In this document: positions 43,691-53,568 of the stretch, piece after piece
Layout of the letters: every line of letters begins with the position of its first letter
How positions within the stretch are numbered: the stretch's first letter is position 1
NCBI GenBank assembly: GCA_025356815.1
Contig: JANXQL010000029.1
Location: forward strand, 60,253-124,252
Origin: Pseudomonadota bacterium
GTDB taxonomy: Bacteria > Pseudomonadota > Gammaproteobacteria > Steroidobacterales > Steroidobacteraceae
Direction: 5' to 3'
Length of the DNA: 64,000 nt
Notes under the pieces: generated by a model
Database searches by the model: none
Seen by the model: the letters and a program-made list of their open reading frames with translations, nothing else
What the model was told of the DNA's origin: nothing
Program-made: the position numbers and the translations under genes

Positions 43691-44226
43691 AGACCTCTCC
43701 GTAGTGCCGCGGTACGCGGCATCACCTGGCCCAGCAGGCGATCGAGCGCAGCATAGATTAACGTCACGGCGCACAGCCCGCCGATGATCGTGACCGCATC
43801 GGTCGACGTCAGCGGCCGCGCCGCCCAGGGCAGCAGCGTGCTTGCGAGCACCAGTGCGAGCATGAGGTTGCGCCACACCATCCATGCGGCGATCTGCTGG
43901 CGGTTGGCAGGTCCGGTACAACCGCAGTCGAGATCGAGGCGGTGCCGGGCGAGGTTCAGGCCAATCGCGACTGCGTAGGCAAGCAGCAACGAGACTCCGC
44001 CGACGGCGGCGGCGGTACGGGTCACAGGCACCAGCAGGGCGACCGCAAGCAACGTCTCGATTAGCGGCACCGCGTAGCCGGCCGGGCGCGAGGCCATGCG
44101 CGGCAGCATGCGGTAGGCCTCGAACGTCGCCGCGAAGCGCACGGGCGAGCGCCATTTGTGCAGGGCCGCCTGCCCTAACAGCAGCGCGATGCCGGTGACG
44201 ATCAGGGTACCTAGGCCTGGATCCAT
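43687..44226 (-). CDS. mauE: Methylamine/aralkylamine dehydrogenase accessory protein MauE
   Basis: A 179-residue membrane protein with about five helices and the signature LDCGCTG followed by QQIAAWMVWRN, typical of MauE/DoxX-like partners of MauD. With MauD it is required for folding and export of the TTQ light subunit. The ATG at 44226 (MDPGLGTLIVTG) removes a non-helical extension. It lies 127 bp downstream of the thiolase gene, possibly in the same transcript. Confidence 0.88.
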   Translation of the reverse strand: MDPGLGTLIVTGIALLLGQAALHKWRSPVRFAATFEAYRMLPRMASRPAGYAVPLIETLLAVALLVPVTRTAAAVGGVSLLLAYAVAIGLNLARHRLDLDCGCTGPANRQQIAAWMVWRNLMLALVLASTLLPWAARPLTSTDAVTIIGGLCAVTLIYAALDRLLGQVMPRTAALRRGL

Positions 44227-44353
44227 CTCTATTGCGTCCTCATGCGCGGCAGCAGCACGGGCGGGTGCCTGCAGGTCGGTCGGTCCGGGGTGCCGCATCG
44301 CGGCGAGGCAGGCACGTTAGACGCGCAGGCGCAGTGGCGTCAATCGCCGCACC

Positions 44354-45555
<1,202 letters not shown>

Positions 45556-45559
<4 letters not shown>

Positions 45560-45993
45560 GTGACATCCGGCGCGGCGATACCCCGCGCGCCCACGCGACG
45601 CGAGCGACAGCGCAGCATCGCTATCAGTTGGCCAGCCTGATTGCTGACCAGCACATCGTAAACGGCGCCGCGGCCCTCGTGCCAGCGCACCGTCGCGGTG
45701 GCAATGAGTTCGTCACCCTCGTGGGCCGGCGCGAGGAACTCGATCGCGGCGCCCGCGGCGACCGCTGGTCCGTCGGCAACGTTGTGCGCGTGTCCAACGA
45801 CACTGTCGGCGAGCGCGAACACGATCCCGCCATGACACGCGGCATGGGAATTGAGCATGTCCGGGCGCACCAACATTCGCGCGGTACAGGTTTCGGGCCC
45901 CAACAATTCGATGCGGATGCTAAGCGCCCGCGACATCGGATCGGACGAGTCCGGCGTTCCACGGCCCGAGCCCTCCGTTCCATCCGTTCTCAC
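45556..45993 (-). CDS. PaaI-like hotdog thioesterase
   Basis: A 145-residue hotdog-fold thioesterase. DMLNSHAACHGGIVFALADSVVG is the PaaI signature, with the catalytic Asp and an HGG motif. PaaI cleaves off-pathway hydroxyphenylacetyl-CoA thioesters in phenylacetate degradation. Start is GTG at 45993, seven bases after AGGAGG, which is better than the internal ATG at 45936. It is coupled to the thiolase gene and is the first gene of the paaI-thiolase-mauE-mauD run. Confidence 0.82.
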
Positions 45994-46437
45994 GATCCCG
46001 CCTCCTCGGTGGTGATGACCCTCGCGCGCGCCGATCCTACATCTTCGCCCGGGCCACCTCGGGGCGCCATCCTCCACCCGATCCGGCCGGCCCGGGGAAC
46101 GCGGCGCAAGGATGGCGAGGTACGGGCGCTCCGCTGGCACCTCGACCGGTCCCAGCCCGTCCTAAATCATCGGCCAGACCCCTGTTCTACATACAATAAA
46201 GGTGCGCCACACCAACACTACCGATTGCTCCCGCCCGGAATACGCGGCGTGGCAGCCCTTCGGTCACTGCGGTCGAACCGCGGCGCGGCGTGGCGCAGGT
46301 AACGTCAGAACTCGCGCCGCGCAGGCGTTCGAGCCCGTTGCCAGGCCGCCAGGGGGATCCTTGCCGGCCATGCCGGCCGCGCGGCGTGGTAGCTTGCGCG
46401 CCTGTCCTCGCCTCGCCGTCGCCTACTGGAGCTCCCC
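45994..46437. other. Intergenic region, 444 bp
   Basis: The region between divergent paaI-like and amidohydrolase genes holds no gene I can support. It must carry promoters for both. An AT-rich patch (CTACATACAATAAAGG, near 46183-46201) contains TACAAT, a plausible -10 element for the amidohydrolase side, but no convincing -35. Confidence 0.35.
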
Positions 46438-47748
46438 GTGACTCGCCTGACCCCCCTGCTCAGTGCTGCCGTTCTGGCCACCGCGTTGGGCGGCACAGCC
46501 CTCGCCCGTGACGTCGTCGTCCATGCCGGCACTCTCTATGACGGCTCCGGCGCAACGTCGCAGCACGCGGTATCGATCCTGATCCACGACGACATGATCG
46601 TCGGCGTAAGCGCCGGCTACCTGACTCCTACCGACGCCAACATTGTTGACCTGACCCACGCCACGGTGCTGCCCGGGTTCATCGACTGCCACGTTCACAT
46701 CGGCGCGAAGCTGCCGAGCCGTGTCAACGCGACCGAGGAGTGGCTTACGCACTCAGACATCGACCGGGCGTTCGACGGCGCGCTATTTGTGCGCCAGATG
46801 CTGCAGCAGGGCTTCACCAGTGCGCGTGATGTCGGCGGTGGCGACGACACGGTGGCGGTCAAACGCGCGATCGACGCCGGCAAGATCCCGGGGCCCCGGC
46901 TGTGGGTGTCGCTCGAGGCGCTCGGTCCGACAGCCGGCCACGGCGACCCGCACAGCGGGCTGGACGCAGCCGTTTCGCGGTCCGGCTGGGACAATGGCCG
47001 AGTCGACTCCGCGGCAGATGCGCGCCTGCGCGTGCGCGAGCACCGTCGGCGCGGCGCGGACCTGATCAAGATCATGCCTTCCGGCGGCATCGCATCCACC
47101 GGCGACGACCCGCGCCAGCAACTGATGACCGACGACGAGATGCGTGCGACGGTGGAGACGGCGCACGCGCTTGGCATGAAGGTGGCCGCCCACACCTACC
47201 CGCCGGGTGCGATAGAGGCTGCGGTGCGCGCCGGCGTCGACTCGATCGAGCACGGCTCGTTCGCCACCGCCGACACCCTTGCGCTGATGAAGGCGCGTGG
47301 CACCTTTCTCGTGCCGACGCTGACGGTTTTCGACGTCTTCTACGCCACCGCTCGCGACCGGCCCGACCTGCTCGCGCCTGGCACCGCACAGAAGGAGCTC
47401 GCAAACGACTTGCTCCCCAAGCGCAATCTGCCGCTGGCAGTGAAGTCTGGCGTGCGCATCGCTTACGGCACCGACATCGGCGAAGGTGATCACTCGCTTG
47501 AGTTCCGGCTGCTGGTCGACAATGGCCTGAGCCCGGCGCGGGCGCTTCTGAGCGCGACTCACGAGGCCGCCGAACTGCTCGGCGCCGCGGATCGAATCGG
47601 CGCCGTACAGGCCGGCCATTACGCGGACCTTGTCGCGGTCCACGGCGACCCGCTCGACGATCCGACTGCATTCAGTCAGGTGCAGTTCGTGATGAAGGGC
47701 GGCGTCATCTATCGCGAGCACGGGGCCGCAACCCCGATCGCGCGATGA
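46438..47748 (+). CDS. Exported amidohydrolase (Xaa-Pro dipeptidase-like)
   Basis: A 436-residue metal-dependent amidohydrolase with a signal peptide (LTPLLSAAVLATALGGTALA) and a GTG start. Metal ligands: HVH in IDCHVHIG, His in VAAHTYP, His in SIEHGSF and Asp in AYGTDIG. A Lys that could be carboxylated is in LIKIMPSGG. The overall pattern fits the imidazolonepropionase/prolidase-like group. Substrate unknown. It ends one base before the ABC-F gene. Confidence 0.85.
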   Translation: MTRLTPLLSAAVLATALGGTALARDVVVHAGTLYDGSGATSQHAVSILIHDDMIVGVSAGYLTPTDANIVDLTHATVLPGFIDCHVHIGAKLPSRVNATEEWLTHSDIDRAFDGALFVRQMLQQGFTSARDVGGGDDTVAVKRAIDAGKIPGPRLWVSLEALGPTAGHGDPHSGLDAAVSRSGWDNGRVDSAADARLRVREHRRRGADLIKIMPSGGIASTGDDPRQQLMTDDEMRATVETAHALGMKVAAHTYPPGAIEAAVRAGVDSIEHGSFATADTLALMKARGTFLVPTLTVFDVFYATARDRPDLLAPGTAQKELANDLLPKRNLPLAVKSGVRIAYGTDIGEGDHSLEFRLLVDNGLSPARALLSATHEAAELLGAADRIGAVQAGHYADLVAVHGDPLDDPTAFSQVQFVMKGGVIYREHGAATPIAR

Positions 47749-47749
47749 G

Positions 47750-49588
47750 GTGCGGGACCGCGATGGGGTTGCCGACGTGGCCGTGACGCTCGCGACCCTC
47801 GTCCAGGGGCAACTTGCCTACGGACTGACGCCACTGCTGGACGGCGCGAGCCTGACGATCGCTGAGAGCGAGCGGATCGGGCTGATCGGCCGCAACGGCA
47901 CCGGCAAGTCCTCGCTGCTGGGAGTCCTCGCGCGGCGCGTGCCGCTTGAGGATGGCGAGCTGCACCTGAAGTCGGGCCTGCGGATCGTCACGGTCGAACA
48001 GGAGCCAGTCCTGCCACCGGCCGAAACGCTGCTCGAAAGCCTGCGCCTGCGCGGCGGGCTCGAGGACATGCACGACGACCGGGCACGTTGGCGGACGGAA
48101 GCCAGGCTGACGGAGTTCCTCGAGCGGTTCTCGCTGTCGGCGACGGTCTCGCCCGAACTCGCCTCCGGCGGGGAGCGCAAACGCGGCGCGCTCGCACTTG
48201 CACTCGCCCTCGAACCGGAACTGCTGCTGCTCGACGAGCCGACCAACCATCTGGACGTCGACGGCATCCGCCGGCTTGAGGAGCTGCTGATCGGTGGCCC
48301 CGCGGTGCTGCTGGTCACGCACGACCGTTACTTCCTCGACCGCGTAGCTACGCGGATCATCGAGCTGGACCGCGGCTACCTGCGTTCGTATCCGGGCAAT
48401 TTCGCGGCGTACACCAGCCGCAAGACTGAGGAACTCGCGGCCGAGGCAGTCGCCAATCGCAAGTTCGACAAGTTCTGGGCGCAGGAAGAAGTCTGGATCC
48501 GCCGTGGCATTGAAGCGCGCCGCACTCGAGACGAAGGGCGCGTGAAGCGCCTCGAGGCGCTGCGCTTCGAGCGCGCGGCCCGCCGCGAGCGCATGGGTAG
48601 CGTGAAGCTTGCAATTGATTCGCGCGAACGCTCCGGCAAGCTCGTCGCCGAGCTCAAGGACGTCACCAAGCGTTTTGGTGACAAACTTGTTGTCAGCAAC
48701 CTGTCGATGACCGTGATGCGTGGCGATCGCATCGGCCTGCTAGGACCCAACGGCGCAGGCAAGTCGACCCTGATCAAGTTGATTCTGGGCGGCCTTGCGC
48801 CGGACACCGGCACGACACGTCTGGGCAGTAACGTGCAGGTCGCGTACTTCGACCAGATGCGCGAGCAGCTGGACCTCGACAAGAGCGTGGCAGCCACGCT
48901 GAGCCCGGGTTCCGACTGGATCGAGATCAACGGCGCGCGCAAGCACGTGACGAGCTACCTTGCGGACTTCCTGTTCTCACCACAACGCGCAGGCACGCCG
49001 GTGCGCGCACTGTCGGGCGGCGAGCGCAATCGTCTCTTGCTCGCCAGGCTCTTCGCTCGCCCCGCCAACGTCCTCGTGCTGGACGAGCCGACCAACGACT
49101 TGGACATCGAGTCGCTCGAGTTACTAGAGCAGGCGATCCAGGACTTTCCCGGCACGCTGCTTCTGGTCAGCCACGACCGCGCTTTCGTCGACAATGTGGT
49201 CACGCAGACCATTGCGCCGCTCGGGCACGGCCGCTGGCACGAGTACGTCGGCGGCTATACCGACTGGCTCGCGCAACGCCCGAGCCACGACGGGCCACCG
49301 AAGCAGGCCGGCGCCGAGGCAGGGGCGTCGACCGCGACCCGCGGCAAGACCAAGCTGTCCTACAAGGACCAGCGCGCGCTCGAGTCGCTGCCCGGCGAGA
49401 TCGAGGCGCTCGAACAGGAACAGCGCGCGCTGACTGGGCAATTGTCATCCGCCGACTACCCGCACGCCGATGCCTTGCGCGTCGCCGCAGATGGGGCGCG
49501 CATTGCCCAGATCGAGTCGCTGCTGATGGAAAAGCTTGAGCGCTGGGAGGCGCTGGAGGTACAGGCAAGCCAGGTCCGGGGTCGCTGA
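47750..49588 (+). CDS. ABC-F family ATPase (Uup-like)
   Basis: A 612-residue cytoplasmic protein with two ABC domains in tandem and no membrane part. First domain: Walker A GRNGTGKSS, signature ASGGERKR, Walker B LLLLDEPTNHLD. Second: GPNGAGKST, LSGGERNR, VLVLDEPTNDLD. A linker of about 80 residues and a C-terminal coiled coil (LPGEIEALEQEQRALTGQL) match Uup. ABC-F proteins act at the ribosome or DNA. GTG at 47750 is the longest start; GTG at 47777 or 47783 is equally possible. Confidence 0.88.
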   Translation: MRDRDGVADVAVTLATLVQGQLAYGLTPLLDGASLTIAESERIGLIGRNGTGKSSLLGVLARRVPLEDGELHLKSGLRIVTVEQEPVLPPAETLLESLRLRGGLEDMHDDRARWRTEARLTEFLERFSLSATVSPELASGGERKRGALALALALEPELLLLDEPTNHLDVDGIRRLEELLIGGPAVLLVTHDRYFLDRVATRIIELDRGYLRSYPGNFAAYTSRKTEELAAEAVANRKFDKFWAQEEVWIRRGIEARRTRDEGRVKRLEALRFERAARRERMGSVKLAIDSRERSGKLVAELKDVTKRFGDKLVVSNLSMTVMRGDRIGLLGPNGAGKSTLIKLILGGLAPDTGTTRLGSNVQVAYFDQMREQLDLDKSVAATLSPGSDWIEINGARKHVTSYLADFLFSPQRAGTPVRALSGGERNRLLLARLFARPANVLVLDEPTNDLDIESLELLEQAIQDFPGTLLLVSHDRAFVDNVVTQTIAPLGHGRWHEYVGGYTDWLAQRPSHDGPPKQAGAEAGASTATRGKTKLSYKDQRALESLPGEIEALEQEQRALTGQLSSADYPHADALRVAADGARIAQIESLLMEKLERWEALEVQASQVRGR

Positions 49589-49668
49589 GCGCACCGGGCG
49601 CAGACCCGGTCGCCGCACTGTCATCACTCGGGGCGATGCTGACGCAGCATGCCAGCGCAGCGACGACC

Positions 49669-49878
49669 ATGAGCACAACGCCGACACCGGTGGCGCCCGC
49701 ACGGGACGAGGGTTACGCACAGGCCCATAGTGCGTGGCAGCAAGCGTTCGACCGCTACCTGCACCTGGCGCGTGCTGAGGCAGGCGCCGCCAAGCTGCGC
49801 GTCGCCGCTGCCGCAGTCCACGCCGCGGCGCTGCGCCGTGGACGCCTGACAAGCAGGCGGGACGACGCAGAGCGCTGA
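49669..49878 (+). CDS. Small hypothetical protein
   Basis: A 69-residue open frame, MSTTPTPVAPARDEGYAQAH, with a likely helix (WQQAFDRYLHLARAEAGAAKLRVAAAAVHAAAL). Ala- and Arg-rich, no recognised family. An in-frame ATG at 49636 would add 11 residues. It may be a real small gene or a chance frame. Confidence 0.3.
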   Translation: MSTTPTPVAPARDEGYAQAHSAWQQAFDRYLHLARAEAGAAKLRVAAAAVHAAALRRGRLTSRRDDAER

Positions 49879-49927
49879 ACCACTCCGCTTCGCGAACCGC
49901 GGGCGCGCGCTGCGGATACGGTCCGTC

Positions 49928-50257
49928 GACCCGGCCTTCAGCGGCTCTGCCGTCTGGATCGTAGGCGACGGGGGCCGGGGCCTCGGCGTGCCGGGCCTGC
50001 GACGCTCGCTCGCTGTAGCGCCACAGCCCCGCAGCCTGGACCCCGGCGTCCGGCGGGAGGCCTGCGCCGAAGCGCCGGCGCAGGCGGACGGCCGGGGGAA
50101 GGAGGTCCGGCTATAGGAAACAGCCGAGGATTTCTTCGTCCAGTTGGGCTACCGTGTGCTCGGCCGGCGGCAGACGCCGGCCGGTATCCGGGCCGGCTCC
50201 GAGTTCAGGACGCTGTGCCCGGCCTCCGCCATCTATATGCGCAAGGCACTGCCCTGA
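49928..50257 (+). pseudogene. Remnant of an ArsN2-like N-acetyltransferase
   Basis: In one frame the reading gives SAVWIVGDGGRGL, then RRSLAVAPQPRSLDPG, and later ETAEDFFVQLGYRVLGRRQ, and it ends LCPASAIYMRKALP before a TGA at 50255. This order (SLAVAP, TAE-FF-LGY, CPASA) is that of ArsN2, a GNAT enzyme found in arsenic-resistance loci. A TAG at 50114-50116 interrupts the frame, just where the family usually has YLLT, and several residues there are missing. The N-terminal half is not recognisable. It lies 22 bp upstream of arsC, which supports the reading. Identification is by eye. Confidence 0.65.
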
Positions 50258-50279
50258 GCGCCGATCTGGAGAGCGTTAA

Positions 50280-50768
50280 TTGCCGGGTGTCCATCAAGTC
50301 CTGTTCCTGTGCACCGGCAACTCTGCGCGCAGCATCCTCGCGGAAGCGATCCTCAATTCACGGGGCGGCGGGCGCTTCCGCGCCCAGAGCGCCGGTAGCC
50401 ACCCGACCGGAACCGTGAATCCCGGCGCGCTCGAAACACTCGCGCGGATGGGACTGGACACCACGGGCCTGCGCAGCAAGAGCTGGGATGAATTTGCCGG
50501 CCCCGACGCGCCAACGTTCGACTGCGTCATCACCGTCTGCGACGCGGCGGCCGCGGAGACCTGCCCACTGTGGCCCGGACAGCCGGTCACGGCTCACTGG
50601 AGCCTGCCCGATCCTGCGGCGATCGGCGACGACGTCGAGCGCGCGCAGGCATTTCGCGACACCTACGCCGCACTCGGCCGGCGCATCGATCAGCTGGTGG
50701 AGCTGCCCCTGGCGACACTGGCGCCTGCCGAAAGACAAGAGCAGCTGCGGGCAATCTCGCAGAATTGA
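50280..50768 (+). CDS. arsC: Arsenate reductase, thioredoxin-coupled type
   Basis: A 162-residue low-molecular-weight-phosphatase-fold protein. The P-loop CTGNSARS starts with catalytic C11, and the resolving pair C87 and C95 lies in VITVCDAAAAETCP. Arsenate is reduced to arsenite with electrons from thioredoxin. The start is TTG at 50280 with GGAGAG upstream. No arsB, acr3 or arsR is in the window, so the locus looks incomplete. Confidence 0.88.
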   Translation: MPGVHQVLFLCTGNSARSILAEAILNSRGGGRFRAQSAGSHPTGTVNPGALETLARMGLDTTGLRSKSWDEFAGPDAPTFDCVITVCDAAAAETCPLWPGQPVTAHWSLPDPAAIGDDVERAQAFRDTYAALGRRIDQLVELPLATLAPAERQEQLRAISQN

Positions 50769-50799
50769 CCTCGCTGCGCCGGGCAAGCCCCGCGTAGTT

Positions 50800-51417
50800 T
50801 CAGAACCAGGCGTAGTTGAAGCTGATGCTGATGCGGTCGGCATCGACCGCATTTGCCGGTACCTCATGGCGTAGCCAGCTTTCGAACAGCACGACATTGC
50901 CGGCCACGGCGGGCACGACGATCCACGGCCGATTGCCCTCACGCGCGTCACGGCAGCGGGGCGGCGCCGCCATCATCCGGTCCAGGCGGGGGTCCTCGAA
51001 CTTCAGTCCGGGCGCACCCTTTGGCACCTGCACGTAGTACGTGCCGCTGAGCGTCGACAGCGGATGCAGGTGTAGACCGTGCACGACTCCCTGCGGCATC
51101 ACGTTGACCCAGCAGTCGGTCATCACCAGTTCCCGTCCCTCGAGGTCGAAGTCCAGGCGTCGCGCAAACGAGCGCACGTGGCGGGCCAGCTTGCGCTCGA
51201 GTGCCGCGAAGGTCGGCGAGACGGTCTGCAATCGGCTGGCGGTTCCGTAGGACGTATAGCCCCCGGGATAGCCGGACGCCGACCAGCGACGCCCCGCCGC
51301 GTCGTCCTGGCGCAGTTGGTACGCCTCGCGCAGCAGTTGGCGGTTGAAGGCGGCCGCACCGCGCGGGGCGAGCGGGGCCTTGTAGATCAGGGTGGGAAAC
51401 AGCGTCTGGGTAGTCAT
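50800..51417 (-). CDS. 2OG-Fe(II) oxygenase, TIGR02466-like
   Basis: A 205-residue protein starting MTTQTLFPTLIYKAPL. The double-stranded helix has the iron site HGLHLHPLS, a distal His in WLRHEVPAN and an Arg in ADRISISF. The pattern (FPTLIY at the start, TDCWVNVMPQG, SGTYYV) fits the small uncharacterised TIGR02466 family, probably a prolyl or side-chain hydroxylase. A predicted structured RNA with terminator lies directly upstream on the same strand. Confidence 0.75.
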   Translation of the reverse strand: MTTQTLFPTLIYKAPLAPRGAAAFNRQLLREAYQLRQDDAAGRRWSASGYPGGYTSYGTASRLQTVSPTFAALERKLARHVRSFARRLDFDLEGRELVMTDCWVNVMPQGVVHGLHLHPLSTLSGTYYVQVPKGAPGLKFEDPRLDRMMAAPPRCRDAREGNRPWIVVPAVAGNVVLFESWLRHEVPANAVDADRISISFNYAWF

Positions 51418-51494
51418 CCGGGCATTATCGCCCAGCTGCCAGCCGCGGCACGTCTGGGGAAGCGGCAGCAGCTCCACCGGAGGCAAATCAGGAC

Positions 51495-51521
51495 AAAAAA
51501 AAGGGCGGACTTGGCCCGCCC
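51495..51521 (-). terminator. Intrinsic terminator
   Basis: On the minus strand GGGCGG (51521-51516), a 7-nt loop and CCGCCC (51508-51503) are followed by eight T (51502-51495). This is a strong Rho-independent terminator. It lies only 78 nt before the ATG of the oxygenase on the same strand, and no minus-strand protein gene ends here, so it must end a small RNA or act as an attenuator. Confidence 0.85.
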
Positions 51522-51619
51522 CGAGGGGGTTTGGTTGGATCGCGCTGTGCGCGTCGCCCATGGACCGCACTCTAGGGCGAGAGCCCAGTAGCGACAAACG
51601 AACCTTCCGCAGTCCATGG
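51495..51619 (-). ncRNA. Candidate structured RNA or attenuator leader
   Basis: Reading the minus strand, an 11-bp stem joins CCATGGACTGC (51619-51609) to GCGGTCCATGG (51568-51558). One pair is G-U on this strand but would be A-C on the other, so the structure favours a minus-strand RNA. Inside lies GGGCTCTCGCCC, a short hairpin. About 40 nt further an intrinsic terminator ends the unit near 51495. No open reading frame fits. It could be a free small RNA or a leader that attenuates the oxygenase gene starting at 51417. I do not recognise a known RNA family. Confidence 0.4.
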
Positions 51620-51788
51620 ATGAACGAGATTCATGTGTCTTGTCATGTACAAATCATGCAGTCGGGCAGCTGCCCGCCGACCCGCGTCACCCACGAGGCG
51701 CGATCATGCCGGCGCGCTATGCCGGCATAACTACACGATGCCGCCCGCCGACACCGTGCACAGACTGCGGTCAGTACACTGCACCGGC

Positions 51789-52580
51789 ATGCACGACCCC
51801 ATCCTCTACGTCGTCGCCGGGCTGCTGGTCGGCGCCCTGATCGGCCTGACCGGCATCGGCGGTGGTTCGCTGATGACGCCGGTACTCGTACTCGGCTTCG
51901 GCCAGTCGCCGATCATTGCCGTCGGCACGGACCTTGCGTTCGCGGCCACGACGCGATTCGTCGCCGCGACGCCGAGGAGTCGCCCGGGCCAGGTCGACTG
52001 GGAAATCGTGCGGCGGCTGGCGTACGGCAGCGTTCCCGCGGCGCTCGCCGTGCTCGCGCTGCTGTGGGCGTCGCCCCGTGCCTCGGCAGCGGTCAACCGC
52101 TCAATACTGGTTTCGCTCGCGGTGATGCTGTTCGCAACAGCCGCCGGCGTGCTGTGCCAGACGGCGCTGCGCGCCCTCGGGCTGCGCCTGACCGCGCGGG
52201 CGCTCGCGACGAGCGAGCGGCTAAAGCCCGCGCTGACGGTGCTCGCCGGAATCGTGATCGGCGTCGCCGTGACGCTGACCTCCGTCGGCGCGGGCGCAGT
52301 CGCCTCGGTGCTGCTCGCGAGCCTGTACCCGCTGCGCCTGCAGGGCGAGCGCCTGGTCGCGACCGATCTGGCCTATGCGTTGCCGCTGACTATCGTCGCA
52401 GCCGGCGGGCACGCGGCGCTCGGGCACCTGGATGTCGGCATTCTCGGGCTGTTGCTGATGGGTGCCGTACCTGGCGCGCTGCTGGCGCAGCGCACCCGCT
52501 GGCGGATGCCACCAAAGGTTTTCCGGCCGGTGCTTGCAACGGTCCTGCTCGCCTGCGCCTTGCGCGTTCTCGATCTGTGA
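51789..52580 (+). CDS. TauE/SafE-family sulfite/organosulfonate exporter-like protein
   Basis: A 263-residue membrane protein with about eight helices and the TauE motif GLTGIGGGSLMTPVL near the start, repeated in VTLTSVGAGAVASVLL. It exports sulfite, sulfoacetate or related anions in known cases. It is convergent with cysH (26-bp gap), and its sulfur neighbourhood supports a role with sulfur anions. Confidence 0.85.
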   Translation: MHDPILYVVAGLLVGALIGLTGIGGGSLMTPVLVLGFGQSPIIAVGTDLAFAATTRFVAATPRSRPGQVDWEIVRRLAYGSVPAALAVLALLWASPRASAAVNRSILVSLAVMLFATAAGVLCQTALRALGLRLTARALATSERLKPALTVLAGIVIGVAVTLTSVGAGAVASVLLASLYPLRLQGERLVATDLAYALPLTIVAAGGHAALGHLDVGILGLLLMGAVPGALLAQRTRWRMPPKVFRPVLATVLLACALRVLDL

Positions 52581-52606
52581 AGGTCTGTGCCTCGCCGCGC
52601 GCGGCA

Positions 52607-53344
52607 TCAGCCCTCGTGCAGTCCGCACTCGCGCTTCAGACCGAAGAAGCGCAGCCCGCCCTCGCCACCTGCCTCCTGCAGCGAGCGCGTGGTGTGCCAG
52701 TCGCCGATCGACAGGTAGCCCTTGTCCCACAGCGGGTGGTACGGCAAGTCGTGCGCCTTGAGGTAGCGGAAGACGTCGCGGTCGGTCCAGTCGAACAGCG
52801 GGTGGATCTTGTAACGCTGGCGACGGAACTCGATCGGCAGGACCTGCGCGCGGGTCTCAGACTGCTCGCGGCGCAAGCCGGAGAACCAGCTCGCCGCGCC
52901 GAGATCGGCCAGAGCACGGTGCATCGGCTCGACCTTGTTGAGGCGGTTGTATTGCTCAATGCCGTCCAAGCCCTGTTCCCACAGGCGCCCCCAGCGTGTC
53001 TCCTGCCAGGCGGGCGACGAGTCCGAGCGAAAGGTTTTCAGGTTCAGTCCGAGCCGATCGGTCAGCTCGTCGACGAAGCGATAGGTTTCAGGGAACAGGT
53101 AGCCGGTGTCGATCAGCACCACCGGAATATCCGGTCGGACCTGCGTCACCAGGTGCAGCATGACGGCCGCCTGCGCCCCGAAGCTAGAGGAAAGCACGTG
53201 TGGGCCGGGCAGGATCTGCAGAGCGTGGCCTACCCGCTCGCGCGCCATCAGCGCGCCGAACGCGCGATTTAGACCGGCTAGGTCCGGACCCGGGTCATTG
53301 GCTGCCATGTCATGCGGGAGCCAGCGCGCCAATACCGATCGCAT
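52607..53344 (-). CDS. cysH: Phosphoadenylyl-sulfate reductase
   Basis: A 245-residue PAPS-reductase. Visible motifs: [15 protein letters not shown] (nucleotide loop), [20 protein letters not shown] and the C-terminal catalytic Cys in ECGLHEG. The CC...CC pairs of [4Fe-4S] APS reductases are absent, so PAPS with thioredoxin is expected, giving sulfite. The ATG at 53344 has GAGAGGTC upstream; a second Met (53308) is possible. It is divergent from the sulfate importer operon across 224 bp. Confidence 0.9.
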   Translation of the reverse strand: MRSVLARWLPHDMAANDPGPDLAGLNRAFGALMARERVGHALQILPGPHVLSSSFGAQAAVMLHLVTQVRPDIPVVLIDTGYLFPETYRFVDELTDRLGLNLKTFRSDSSPAWQETRWGRLWEQGLDGIEQYNRLNKVEPMHRALADLGAASWFSGLRREQSETRAQVLPIEFRRQRYKIHPLFDWTDRDVFRYLKAHDLPYHPLWDKGYLSIGDWHTTRSLQEAGGEGGLRFFGLKRECGLHEG

Positions 53345-53568
53345 GCCTCGACCTCTCCGGCGAGCGTCCCTATCTGACAGCGGGCCCTCCCCGCCGGCCA
53401 CGGAACACGCGCAAATCATAACGACCCGGAGCCGGCGTCGAGCGAGCGAGTTGTTATCCGGCCATAACCAGATGCGACGCGCATTGCGCCATAGCTGATG
53501 GTTGATTCCGACCAGCCGCCGGTTCGTCTACCCTGTATGGATGGGTTGTACTTTCAGGAAGTCATTAA

